From NCBI RefSeq assembly GCF_016097555.1, contig NC_054712.1, positions 41,577,562 through 41,641,561 of the forward strand: 64,000 nucleotides of DNA, written 5' to 3'. The notes beneath the pieces were generated by a model, which searched no databases, was not told the origin of the DNA, and was given only the letters and a program-made list of their open reading frames with translations. The position numbers and the translations under genes are program-made. Source of the DNA: Gigantopelta aegis. Taxonomy: Eukaryota; Mollusca; Gastropoda; Neomphalida; Peltospiridae. Shown piece by piece: positions 45,591 through 58,250 of the stretch. Position 1 is the stretch's first letter; each line of letters starts with the position of its first letter.

Positions 45591-45782
45591 TCACATTGAC
45601 CACTAATGGCAGGACTGCCAGTATTAACCTTGGAATTAAAAGTTGGTTGCACTTCGAACTTTGACCCGCTGAGATTCTATTCGGTGTACGGCTACCTTTA
45701 TGCTACAACACAAACAAACTTGGAGTTATAAGCTACATAAAGTTCCGAAGAGGAATTATTGATTTTAACAGTAATTAAATGT
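45591..45782. other. R1 fragment and spacer
   Basis: 45625-45690 is a reversed fragment of repeat R1 (CGAACTTTGACCCGCTGAG). Confidence 0.5.
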
Positions 45783-46170
45783 TTATTCATTTTTTGTAAC
45801 TAAATGTTTATTCATTTGTTGTAACTAAATGTTTATTCATTTGTTGTAACTAATTATTTATTCATTTGTTGTAACTAAATGTTTATTCATTTGTTTTAAT
45901 TAAATGTTTATTCGTTTGTTGTAAATAAATGATTATTAATTTGTTGTAACTAAATGTTTATTCATTTGTTGTTACTAATGTGACACCCAATAGCCAATAT
46001 GTATTTTTGCGCTGGGGTGTCGTTAAACAAACATTCATTCATTGTTGTTACTAAATGATTATTCATTTGTTGTAACTAAATGATTATTAATTTGTTTTAA
46101 CTAAATGTTTATTCGTTTGTTGTAACTAAATGTTTATTCATTTGTTGTAATTAAATGATTTATTCATTTG
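45783..46170. repeat. 25-bp minisatellite, about 13 copies, interrupted by a retroposon tail
   Basis: Unit AACTAAATGTTTATTCATTT plus GTTGT. At 45976-46043 a family D tail (GACACCCAATAGCC to GTTAAACAAACATTCATTC) is inserted. Confidence 0.9.
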
Positions 46171-47098
46171 TTGTATGTCCAGTATATTTGTATTTAGTAT
46201 ATTGTTACCGTTTAAAGCATGCCGAAGGCTGAAACTGGCATGATAATATAACGAAGAGCGCACCATCTACTGTTTGCAAAATGAGGGTTAAATCTTTATA
46301 ATGCCACATGACAGTTCATTTTCTTGGAGAACAGATTGAATGCCAGGTACAACTGTATTTCTACAGCACCGCCTGGGTGGGCTAAGACACGTCTGCTATC
46401 AGCTTTATTACTAAACGTATACCTTATCGCCAGTAGGCATTGATTTGGTTTGAAACATATATTCATTATATAAATCAAACGTTGATGTTAGGCCTATGTG
46501 TTACTAAATTATTAATTACACCAAACGAAAGATTAATAAATTAGCTGTTAGAAAATAAATGTCATCATTGCGACCAAAGAGAAATGATTTGATAGCGACC
46601 TAAAATTTCTCACGATTTAGTATTTTAATCTAGGACTTTTTCATAGCCGCGCAGGAATACGTGTTACCCAGTACGTTCGTGTTAAACTCCCCGACGAGGC
46701 AGTAAAGAGGGCTCTAAACGCTGTAATCCTCGTAAACGGGGACATTAATGGCAGAACAAGTTAAAACAAATCACTTTGAACTCGGCCTTGCGTCATAAAA
46801 GTGCAAAATGAGGGCTTTTTAATGTCCGACACACGCCAACTGTGAGATGCGTGCGCATTCCAAACGCGAGTGTTTCTCTACCACACAAGAACACGATGCC
46901 GTTATGTTTAATGCAACGCACTCTTACTTTTGAAGTTAAGTATTTTCTGGGAACGTTTTTATAAATTTAAACTTAATAAACTTACGAAAATACACTCACG
47001 TCTTTGTTCTGTTTTTCCTTGTTTCTTATAGAAAAAACTAAAACAAGAAACCAGCATACAGATATAGAATATTATTGCGAGTTTGTGGTTATTAAAAC
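46171..47098. other. Low-copy sequence, no gene seen; possible conserved non-coding block
   Basis: 46550-46900 is free of recognisable repeats, has balanced composition and several dense motifs (GCTGTAATCCTCGTAAACGG, GGCTTTTTAATGTCC). No coding frame of note. Confidence 0.35.
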
Positions 47099-47563
47099 AG
47101 AGAGTTAATTAATCTACTCGTATGCAATACATCAGGGTAATAACACGTATTAAAGGGACATTCCTGAGTTTGCTGCAATTTTTAAGATGTTATCGACTGA
47201 AAGACTTTTTTTCTACATAAAATATTAGTGGCTGTATATTAAACGTGTTTCTGATCGTTCTAATATTTGTACTAGGTTAACTTACATTTTAGTTCCTAAA
47301 ACATTTTTTTTTCGTACGTATGAAATTATTTGAAGACAAATCCAGTTTGGGCTTCTTACAAATATTAAGACGACCAGAAACACATTGAATATACAGACAC
47401 TGATATTCTGAACCAGAAAATATATTTAATATGTAAGTTTAATCGTAGAACTATTTTATTAGTCCAAAACATCTTACAATGAAGCAAACTCAGGAATGTC
47501 ACTTTAAATCAGAGAGTTAATTAATATACTCTTATGCAATACATCAGGGTAATAACACATATT
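47099..47563. mobile_element. MITE M1 between two 53-bp direct repeats
   Basis: M1 (47150-47507, TTAA at both ends) sits between AGAGAGTTAATTAATCTACT...AACACGTAT (47099-47150) and its copy at 47511-47563. Confidence 0.85.
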
Positions 47564-47582
47564 CAGACTGTCTAAAAATAAC

Positions 47583-47973
47583 CTCGGCGAGCCCATTCTC
47601 TTATTGGTTCTTTTCTCGTCCCAACCAGTGCCCCACGACTGGTATATCAAAGGCCGTGGTATGTGCTATCATGTCTGTATGATGATGCCTATAAAAGATT
47701 CTTTGCTGCTAATGGAAACATATAGCGGAACTGCCCCGGAATTAGTCACTGGCGATGTCAGAGGCCAAGTCCGGACAGGGCGTGCCTGAACCCTTGGGAT
47801 ATGGGCACGTAAATAGAATTCCCTTCCCTGTAGCGGATTTCCTCTTTAAGACTACATTTGTATATGTCAGAATTACTAAATGTTTGACATCCAATAGCCG
47901 ATGATTAATTAAACATTGTGCTCTGGTAGTGTCGTTAAAAAAAAAAAAATAAAAAAAAAAAAAAATAAACAAT
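47583..47973 (+). repeat. SINE body with tail A, interrupted by a 101-bp insert
   Basis: Body to TAGCGGA (47723-47729), insert 47730-47830, TAGCGGA again (47831-47837), then tail A ending in a poly-A-like run. The insert ends GGGCACGTAAATAGAATTCC, like a retroposon tail. A further tail A fragment lies at 48003-48050. Confidence 0.8.
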
Positions 47974-48253
47974 TATAGCATTAGATTTTATAATCATTTT
48001 TTGTTGTTTGACATCCAATAGCATGATTAATAAATCAATGTACTTAAACAAACATTTGTACTAAACTACTATATATTTTAGGATGAAATGCGCAGGATAC
48101 AAATTTTCGTATTTTAAGAAAGGAAATGTAAGCATATTGTTGGAAGGGGCTGGTTATTTCCAATTATCATATTTTGGGTTAGTGGGTGGCTTATCGGTAG
48201 ACATGAAGAATGCGTCAGTGTGCGAGAACGGTGGACTAAAACACATTATACAG

Positions 48254-48487
48254 AAGTTAAAGTTTGTTTTGTTTAACGACACCACCAGAGCACATTGATT
48301 TATTAATCGTCGGTAATTTGACATATAGTCTTAGACAGAAAACCCATTACATTTTTCCATTAGTAGCAAGGGATCTTTTATATTCACCATCCCACAGAAA
48401 GGATAGCACATACCACGGTTGGAACGAGAAAACCCCAATGGGCCAACCGATGGGGATCGATCTCAAACCGACCGCGCATCAAGCGAA
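48254..48487 (-). repeat. SINE, H1 (partial) with tail A
   Basis: Minus strand, with internal deletion in the body; stops at GCGCATCAAGCGAA just before the next array. Confidence 0.85.
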
Positions 48488-48497
48488 ATGAATTTTG

Positions 48498-50175
48498 ACA
48501 AATCACTGGTCCTCTAGCACTCGTCATCCCCACTCTCTGTAATAGTGTCTGTACCGCCTTACTCCACCTGTAATAGTGTCTGTACCGCCTTACTCCACCT
48601 GTAATAGTGTGTGTACCGCCTTACTCCACCTGTAATAATGTGTGTACCGCCTTACTCCACCTGTAATAGTGTGTACCACCTTACCCCACCTGTAACAGTG
48701 TGTGTACCGCCTTACTCCACCTGTAATAGTGTGTGTACCGCCTTACTCCACCTGTAATAGTGTGTGTACCGCCTTACTCCACCTGTAATAGTGTGTGTAC
48801 CGCCTTACTCCACCTGTAATAGTGTGTGTACCGCCTTACTCCACCTGTAATAGTGTGTGTACCGCCTTACTCCACCTGTAATAGTGTGTGTACCGCCTTA
48901 CTCCACCTGTAATAGTGTGTGTACCGCCTTACTCCACCTGTAATAGTGTGTGTACCGCCTTACTCCACCTGTAATAGTGTGTACCACCTTACCCCACCTG
49001 TAATAGTGTGTGTACCGCCTTACTCCACCTGTAATAGTGTGTGTACCGCCTTACTCCACCTGTAATAGTGTGTGTACCGCCTTACTCCACCTGTAATAGT
49101 GTGTGTACCGCCTTACTCCACCTGTAATAGTGTGTGTACCGCCTTACTCCACCTGTAATAGTGTGTGTACCGCCTTACTCCACCTGTAATAGTGTCTGTA
49201 CCGCCTTACTCCACCTGTAATAGTGTGTGTACCGCCTTACTCCACCTGTAATAGTGTGTGTACCGCCTTACTCCACCTGTAATAGTGTGTACCACCTTAC
49301 CCCACCTGTAATAGTGTGTGTACCACGTTACCCCACCTGTAATAGTGTGTGTACCGCCTTATCCCACCTGTAATAGTGTGTACCGCCTTACCCCACCTGT
49401 AATAGTGTGTGTACCGCCTTACTCCACCTGTAATAGTGTGTGTACCGCCTTACTCCACCTGTAATAGTGTGTGTACCGCCTTACCCCACCTGTAATAGTG
49501 TGTGTACCGCCTTACCCCACCTGTAATAGTGTGTGTACCGCCTTATCCCACCTGTAATAGTGTGTACCGCCTTACCCCACCTGTAATAGTGTGTGTACCG
49601 CCTTACTCCACCTGTAATAGTGTGTGTACCGCCTTATTCCACCTGTAATAGTGTGTGTACCGCCTTACTCCACCTGTAATAGTGTGTGTACCGCCTTACT
49701 CCACCTGTAATAGTGTGTACCGCCTTACCCCACCTGTAATAGTGTGTGTACCGCCTTACCCCACCTGTAATAGTGTGTGTACCGCCTTACTCCACCTGTA
49801 ATAGTGTGTGTACCGCCTTACTCCACCTGTAATAGTGTGTGTACCGCCTTATTCCACCTGTAATCGTGTGTGTACCGCCTTACTCCACCTGTAATAGTGT
49901 GTGTACCACCTTACCCCACCTGTAATCGTGTGTACCGCCTTACTCCACCTGTAGTCGTGTGTGTACCGCCTTACTCCACCTGTAATAGTGTGTACCACCT
50001 TACCCCACCTCTAATAGTGTGTGTACCGCCTTATCCCACCTGTAATAGTGTGTGTACCGCCTTACCCCACCTGTAATAGTGTATGTACCGCCTTACCCCA
50101 CCTGTAATAGTGTGTGTACCACCTTACTGCACCTGTAATCGTGACTGTACCGCCTTACCCCACCTGTAATAAATA
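48498..50175. repeat. 31-bp minisatellite, about 54 copies
   Basis: Unit TGTAATAGTGTGTGTACCGC plus CTTACTCCACC; common variants are a 29-bp form lacking one GT and ACCCCACC or ATCCCACC endings. Long plus-strand frames across it are a by-product of a stop-poor unit. Confidence 0.97.
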
Positions 50176-50740
50176 GTGAGTGCGTTAGAAGTGCGCTCGT
50201 TTTCTCGCCATGTGTCTTGGATCTCACAGCGTACTCGTGGACTAATTCTGCCATTTCCCTCGACCGCTAGTTTAAACTGGAGGGGAGAGTGCGACATCCC
50301 TGAGTAATCTGCAACAAACGATCACTGATCACTCACACCTGGTTCTCTTAAACCCAGCTTCATTCATTCATCCTGGTCTACATTAAATAAAAGCTGCAGT
50401 CTCGTTTATATCTTTATACCCATGCGCCTGTACAGGGGGAGGTTTCAGGGGTCGATCTCCCCTTCCCTGTTCAAAATAAGTTTTAAATACATTTTCTGGG
50501 GACTAGTGACTCGAGCCCTCTATATACGTGGTTCGCCACAGTCTAGACCTCCACCCACACCACCCCTAGCACGCGCTGTGTTATTCATTTAGAATAGATC
50601 ATTAACATTAATTTTCGTACCGTCGCGCGACATTCTTCGTTACTGTTTGGTTATAGTCGTTATTGTAGGTCACACAACAATGTTTTATACCAAGATTAAA
50701 AAAAGGTTGAGCAATTTGGTGCTACTGTATTCTTCTTTTA
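50176..50740. other. No supported gene
   Basis: Low-copy spacer; nothing recognised. Confidence 0.4.
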
Positions 50741-50994
50741 ACATACCCTCCCCCCCAAAAAAAAAACAAAAACAAAACAAACAAACACAAAAAACAAAAA
50801 AACAACAACAAAAAACAAAAACAAAAACAACAACAAACAAACAACACCCAAGCTACATCCAATGACTTGGCAGTTGAGCAATTCATATTTGTACTACTAC
50901 TACTACTACTATTACTACTACTACTACTACTACTACTATTACCACCACCACCACCACCACCACCACCAATAATAATTATTATTATTACTATAAG

Positions 50995-51037
<43 letters not shown>

Positions 51038-51038
51038 A
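50741..51038. repeat. Compound microsatellite (CAAA, TAC, CAC, AAT, TAAA)
   Basis: Five simple motifs in succession, with only about 70 bp of other sequence inside. Confidence 0.92.
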
Positions 51039-51134
51039 ACATCACGATGATTGACATGCATGTTGTGGAAGGCAGTTTGACAAAACTGTAACAGTGAAAC
51101 GTGACCTACAGGTTTGTATTTTTATTTTGCATTA

Positions 51135-52029
51135 TGGGGCGATCACACTGGCCCGAATGAGCTTCCGTTTGTTTTCCGTATACGAAAGTGGTGTGATTTT
51201 TTAAAATGGCCGAATGTCCCTCCGAATGTGTTTTTCCCAATGTATTACCGAATGCTTTTCGTTTGTTTTCCGAATGTTTTCAGTATGGTTTCAGAATGCT
51301 TTCAGAATAGACCGAATACTTCCCGCATGTTGACTTCGAAAGGTTTCCTTTCCGAACGCTTTCCGTATGCTTTCCGAATGCTTTCAGAACACGGCGAATC
51401 GACCTAGAATGGACCGAACTCTTTCCGCAAGGATTCGGAAAGCGTTCGGAAAGGGTTCGTCATGTTCTATGTCCATTTGGGGTGTTCGGAAAGCATACGG
51501 AACATACTGTGCATTATGGAAGTGTACGAGCAGTTCGGAAAATGTTCTGAAATAATACTGGAAGGGTTCTGGCTATTCGTTATACATTCGGCGGAATAAA
51601 TTTTAAAAAATCAGGAAAGGATACTGAAAACGTTCGGAAAGCATTCGTCATGTTCTAGGTCCATTCGGGGTGTTCGGAAAGCATACGGAACCCAGCACCT
51701 CCACATTTTCATTCCGAATGCACCAAGAACTAGACGCATGCTTCCCGAACGTTTTCCGTACATGCCGTATGCTCCTAGAATGCTTCCCGAATACTTCCCG
51801 AATACACATGGACGCCACATTCGGATGGTCGATGAAAATTATTTTGAACATGCACAACAAATTTTTGGAGCTACCGAATGCCGTTCCGTATGCATCCGTA
51901 CGGAGCCGAACAGCCAGTATGCTCCTAGAACACACCGAATACTTCCCGAATATGATCCGTTCGCTCCCCGAACACCCAAATTCCTATTCGGAAAACAAAC
52001 GGAATGGCATTCGGGCCAGTGTGATCGGG
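51135..52029. mobile_element. Inverted-repeat element filled with a CCGAATG-type motif
   Basis: The ends GATCACACTGGCCCGAATG and CGAATGCCATTCCGTTTG (right end, reversed) form inverted repeats of about 42 bp. The interior is dominated by TTCCGAATGCTTTCCGTATG-like phrases, direct in the left part, inverted in the middle and direct again later. CATTA lies near both edges, a possible target duplication. No transposase; the frames of up to 156 residues are repeat translations. Confidence 0.75.
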
Positions 52030-52084
52030 TCATTAGTCATTTATGATCGAACTCCTCGGCCGAATAATTGGGCATTCCCTCTGT

Positions 52085-52225
52085 TCAACCATTGTCTCAC
52101 GATTGATATATCGAAAGTCGTGCTGCTAATAATAAAATAAAAAAACTGTAAAGGAAGACGTAAAATATATGTCAGAATTAACCAATAGCTGACGACTGAT
52201 TAATCAACGCGCTCTAGTAAACTTT
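52085..52225 (+). repeat. SINE remnant, body and tail A
   Basis: GATATATCGAAAGTCGTG, TGCTGCTAATAATA, CAATAGCTGACGACTGATTA and GCTCTAGTAAACTTTGG are scattered body and tail pieces of an old copy. Confidence 0.5.
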
Positions 52226-52304
52226 GGTAAATGTGTATAGTCTATGGTTTAATAATATCCACGCTGACTATTTGTGGTGTATCACATAGCATAGCAATAC
52301 CGCC

Positions 52305-52437
52305 TATCTACCGGCCTCGGTGGTGTCGTGGTTAAGCCATCGGACTACAGGCTGGTAGGTATAGGGTTCGTAGCCCGGTACCGGCTTCAACCCAGAGCGA
52401 GTTCTTACGGCCTGAATGAGTAGGTGTAAGGCCACTG

Positions 52438-52522
<85 letters not shown>

Positions 52523-52640
52523 ACCACTAATAAACTAACAACTAACCCACTGTCCTGGACAGACAGCCCACATAGCTGAGGTGTGTGCCCAGGACAGCGT
52601 GCTTTAACCGTAATTGGATATAAGCATGAAAATATGTGAT
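52305..52640 (+). repeat. SINE family C (head H3) with expanded internal (CT)n
   Basis: CGGCCTCGGTGGTGTCGTGG, AGGGTTCGTAGCCCGGTACC, then (CT)n at 52438-52521, then CTGTCCTGGACAGACAGCCC and TTGGATATAAGCATG. In the copy at 61755 the same place holds only TTCTCTCTCACTAACC. Confidence 0.88.
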
Positions 52641-53567
52641 TAACATCTGGTTTACCCATCGACTATTACGTGTGTCATATGGTTACATAATTTTGTTTAT
52701 AAACCCTGAGCTTTTCTTTTGGTATTTTAATGAAAATAGGCCTACGTGTATTGTTTATCATTATTTGGACGTAACGTAACAGTAATTTGATTTTTTTAAA
52801 AATAATTCCTCTCTCATATCGCATATACGATTGAAACAAAATAACAAGTTCCCCCATTTTCTGACTACTTGGGAGGTTTCCGTTTTAACATTCTCACAGA
52901 AACACCCCCCCCCCCCCCCCCCCCCCCAGCTGTGGCATATGAGATAAAAACTTGAACACACTGAAATGACCGCAAACGGGCAACAATTACACGGTGCAAC
53001 CCGCCATTACTGGCAAAGCCCGTTCTGTTGTGATCTGCGTCATTACCTGTCGATCGCACACTCGCTGACTGCGAATGGTAGTAGTTTCTAAAAGACTTGC
53101 AAGGCGAAATTTCACGATTGACATATTTGACAGGTTTAAAGAGGGTCAACCGGTGTTAACGCAGCTTCTGTTCCAAGTGGCCCGAGTGCGATGGCCAAAC
53201 GGTGCCAGGTTGCTCAGTCTGTTAGCAGGGAAGTAAATGAACCAATCAACGTTACGTTATAAACAAGTATAACAGTAAACACAACCCACTTTGAAAGAAA
53301 AAAAAACCCACACACAACTTATTTCTAAAAAGACATACAAAGAAAACGTTTCCGTAGTTTTCGGTTAAGTAAGAAATATATATATTACTTCCTTTTATAA
53401 AAAATTTTTAAAGAAAATAAAGAAAAAATTTATTTCTTCAAAACAAATAGCTGAATTTACAATTCACTATATTCGTATGAAAAATAAAATGCCTTACGTA
53501 ATTGAAAACTATTAAAAGAAAGAATGTGTTCATAAACGAACTCCTCTTGTTAAATCCCACATTACAT
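52641..53567. other. No supported gene; C-run at 52905-52927
   Basis: AT-rich with a long C homopolymer. Frames near 52865-53149 are unrecognised. Confidence 0.4.
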
Positions 53568-55395
53568 CGACCGGTTACCTCGCCTCTTCCTCGCCTGATT
53601 ACCTCGCCTGGTTATCTCGCCCGGTTACCTAGCCTCTTCCTCGCCTGGTCTCTACCTCGCCTCTACCTCGCCTGGTTACCTCGCCTCTACCTCGCCTGGT
53701 TACCTGGTCTCAACCTCGCCTGCTTACCTGGCCTCTACCTCGCCCGGTTACCTGGCCCCTAGCTCGCCTGGTTACCTGGCCTCTACCTCGCCTGGTTAGC
53801 TGGCCTCTACCTCGCCTGATCACCTAGCCTCTATCTCGCCTGGTGACCTGGCCTCTACCTCGTCTGGTTACCTGGCCTCTACCTCGTCTGGTTACCTGAC
53901 CTCTACCTCGCCTGGTTACCTCGCCTCCACCTCGTATGGTTACCTGGCCTCTACCTCACCTGATCACCTGGCCTCTACCTCGCCTGATTACCTGGCCTCT
54001 ACCTCGACCGGTTACCTGGCCTCTACCTCGTCTGGTTATCTGGCCTCTACCTCACCTGATCACCTGGCCTCTACCTCGTCTGGTTACCTGGCCTCTACTT
54101 CGCCTGGTTACCTGGCCTCTACCTCGCCCGGTTACCTGGCCTCTACGTCGTCTGGTTACCTGACCTCTACCTCGTCTGGTTACCTGGCCTCTACCTCACC
54201 TGATCACCTGACCTCTACCTCGTCTGGTTACCTGGCCTCTACTTCGCCTGGTTACCTGGCCTCTACCTCGCCCGGTTACCTGGCCTCTACCTCGTCTGGT
54301 TACCTGACCTCTACCTCGACTGGATACCTCGCCTCCACCTCGTATGGTTATCTGGCCTCTACCTTGTCTGGTTACCTCACCTCTACCTCGCCTGGTTACC
54401 TCGCCTCTACCTCGTATGGTTACCTGGCCTCTACCTCACCTGATAACCTGGCCTCTACCTCGTCTGGTTACCTGGCCTCTACCTCATCTGGTTACCTCGC
54501 CTCTACTTCGCCTTGTTACCTGGCCTCTACCTCGTATGGTTACCTGGCCTCTACCTCACCTGATAACCTGGCCTCTACCTCGTCTGGTTACCTGGCCTCT
54601 ACCTCATCTGGTTACCTCGCCTCTACTTCGCCTTGTTACCTGGCCTCTACCTCGTCTGGTTACCTGACCTCTACTTCGCCCGGTTACCTGGCCTCTACCT
54701 CGTCTGGTTACCTGGCCTCTACTTCGCCTGGTTACCTGACCTCTACCTCGTCTGGTTACCTGACCTCTATCTCGCCTGGTTACTTCGCCTCTACCTCGTA
54801 TGGTTACCTGCCCTCTACCTCACCTAATCACCTGGCCTCTACCTCGTCTGGTTACCTGGCCTCTACCTCGTCTGGTTACCTAACCTCTACCTCGTCTGGT
54901 TACCTGGCCTCTACCTCGTCTGGTTACCTGGCCTCTACCTCACCTGATCGCCTGGCCTCTACCTCGTCTGGTTACCTAACCTCTACCTCACATGATCACC
55001 TGGCCTCTACCTCGTCTGGTTACCTAACCTCTACCTCGTCTGGTTACCTGACCTCTACCTCGTCTGGTTACCTGGCCTCTACCTCACCTGATCACCTGGC
55101 CTCTACCTCGTCTGGTTATCTGGCCTCTACCTCGTCTGGTTACCTCGCCTGGTTACCTGGCCTTTACCTCGCCTGGTTACCTGGCCTCTACCTCACCCGG
55201 TTACCTCGCCTGGTTACCTCTCCTCTACCTCGTCTGGTTACCTCGCCTCTACCTCGCCGGTACCTCTCCTCTACCTCGTCTGGTTACCTCGCCTTTACCT
55301 TGCCTGGTTACCTCGCCTGGTTACCTTGCCTCTACCTCGCCTGGTTACCTCGCCTCTACCTCTCCTGGTTACCTCGCCTCTACCTCGTCTGGTGA
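53568..55395 (+). repeat. 24-bp minisatellite, about 76 copies, open as an octapeptide repeat
   Basis: Unit GGTTACCTGGCCTCTACCTC plus GTCT reads GYLASTSS in one frame. Because the period is a multiple of three and the unit lacks stops on the plus strand, a frame stays open for 343 codons (54364-55395). A 120-bp five-unit block is repeated (54415 and 54535). Indels put the earlier part in other frames. No signal peptide, flanking exon or promoter is seen, so I call it a repeat, not a gene. Confidence 0.9.
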
Positions 55396-56026
55396 TGTAA
55401 CGATAACGAACCTTCGAATACATGCCACAAGTTTGTTAAATGGGACTGTTAGTCACTACAATTACATATTAAATAAACTGACTTGTTTAGTTATTGGGAT
55501 GTTATTCAATGTCTTTTTTATCGTCCTTTTACTTCCCAACATTAAAAAGAAATTGTGTGAGTAAGTTTGACGGTGTATTATGATTGTGTTTTTCTGCCAC
55601 CAATAAGTCTACGTATGGGTCGATCTTCCGTCTATACGCCTAGTGTGTTATAATTTTATAACGTTACTTTCTATAAAATACCATCTGCACGGAAGTAACT
55701 GACTGGTGAAATACAACATTTATTACACGCCCACGCCGCGAACTGGCTGATTTAAAGAGATGTAATACTCGTATAGTATGATGATATTGCCTCATTAGTA
55801 GGTTACATATGAAGTGCGTAAGTAACGTGTCATATGTGAGGTTTACCACACTTCCTGTTAGTAACCTTACAAAGCGATCGACCCTTTCCAATTTTATAAA
55901 AGGTAATCCTAGCATATACTCTCTACGAGGGGAGGGGGGCGGGACACCATGTAACCGTAAACAAAATGTGTTGTGTGCGTTGTTAAATAAAGAAAAAAGA
56001 AAAAAAAGTTACTATCTACGACACGC
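55396..56026. other. No gene; SINE tail B fragment at 55942-56000
   Basis: The fragment reads CACCATGTAACCGTAAACAA to GCGTTGTTAAATAAAG. The rest is low-copy. Confidence 0.5.
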
Positions 56027-56725
<699 letters not shown>

Positions 56726-57009
56726 GACAAACTAATTAAACATAAAAGTAGAATTAATGTAAAGCAAAGTCATAATAGAAACTTGTTTAATTTCTCGCAG
56801 TGGAGGAAACCTCAAAACCTGTAGTAGAACTTCACTGGGATCTCTAAATGTGTACTTACTGCAGTTAATATACAAGTATTTTTTATCTTATTCAAGTATT
56901 TCTCTTCTTCTTTTTTTTATTTTGTCCGGAACAATCTAGTTATTGTAAATAACTCAAAAACCTGAAACCTTGAACCAAACTTGTGTAATTAGTTTGTCAC
57001 CAGTCCAAC

Positions 57010-57435
57010 AGGAGGGGACTATTAGTTTCGTCTCCGTCCTTTTGTCCGTATGTCTGTCTGTCCGTATGTCTGTATGTCCGCTCGTCTGTCCTACATATAG
57101 TTTTCCGGATATTTTTTCACAATGCCTCGAGAAATTGAGTTAAAATTTAGTGTATAGCTTTATCATATACTGTTACAGATCAAGTTTGATTTTCATGGCG
57201 ATTTACCAATTTGTTACATAGTTATGGCCCTTGATATGAAAATCAGTTTTTCGGGCTTTTGTTTTGCAATGCATGAATATATTTTTAAAAATTGCTTATA
57301 CAGCTTTATCGTGTACTGTTACAGTTCAAGGCTAACGTTCATGGCGATTTATCCATTTTTCACAGAGTTATGTTCCTTGAATTTAGGAGATACGGAAATG
57401 TGTTGGACTTGGTAGGGGACATGTATTGCTTTCAG
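57010..57435. mobile_element. Modular repeat E with two internal units
   Basis: GGGACTATTAGTTTCGTCTC, then two units of about 145 bp each with TATAGCTTTATCATATACTG, TTCATGGCGATTTA and GAGTTATGGCCCTTGA-like blocks, ending TTGGTAGGGGACATG. Related to 58986-59511. Confidence 0.75.
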
Positions 57436-57447
57436 AATGCATAATGA

Positions 57448-58010
57448 ACTGGTAAATGTTTAACGACAAACCAACACACACAAAAATACATCGGCTATTG
57501 GGTGTCAAACTATGGTAAATGCAAAACATTCAAGGCATACTGTCACAGATTTAAGGACCTTATTTCTCTAAAAATGAATAATAAATAAAAATTAAATTAA
57601 TTTTTACAGAATAAATCTAGCTATTGCATCACTTTAACTACACCATGATGGAGAGAAATCCATGTCAGCCCTCTCAGCAATGTTAGTTTTTGAATTATGG
57701 ACCATTGCCATAATTTAATTATTTTTACAAAATATCATTATTACGTGGAGTATAGTGGTTACGTAGATAGTTGAATAAAGTACATTTAGGGACAAATCAA
57801 ATATATATAAATTTAAGTAATACTTTGTTAGGCCATGTAGTAGGTCAGTGGTCTGTGACAATATGCCTTTAAGTGATGATCAACATCAACATAAAAATTC
57901 AACAGTTAAATTAAAACAAAGTGCAAAGAAATGTGCAAAACATACAAATATCACAGATAGAGAAAATTAAAATTTAGAATAAAAGTCAGTATCTCGAACA
58001 AATTGCAATA
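57448..58010 (-). repeat. Retroposon family D, split by MITE M2 (57535-57873)
   Basis: Left part has GTTTAACGACAAACC and ATCGGCTATTGGGTGTCAAA; right part resumes at GTGATGATCAACATC. M2 has ends GGCATACTGTCACAGA / TCTGTGACAATATGCC. Confidence 0.8.
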
Positions 58011-58049
58011 AAAGTCCTTTTTCCAAATAAATCAATGGGTCAAGTATGG

Positions 58050-58250
58050 AATGAATGAATGAATGTTTAACGACACCCCAGCACGAAAAATACATCGGCT
58101 ATTGGGTGTCAAACTATGGTAATGCAAATAAATAAAGTGATGATCAACATCAATATAAAAATTCAAGGTTTAAACAAAAACAGTGTAAAGAACTGCGCAA
58201 AAATACAAATACAAATATCACAGAATTTTACGAACACCGAATTTTAATAG
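58050..58250 (-). repeat. Retroposon family D, 5'-truncated
   Basis: (GAAT)n, TTTAACGACACCCCAGCACG, GATGATCAACATCAATA, then breaks off near TTTTACGAACACCGA. Confidence 0.85.

Noticed and set aside
48498-50175. Coding repeat suggested by Pro/Tyr/Val-rich frames
   Set aside because: The 31-bp period changes frame each unit, and frames break at the 29-bp variants.
51670-52140. 156-residue frame in the motif-rich element
   Set aside because: Repeat translation of the CCGAATG motif; several overlapping frames on both strands are equally open.
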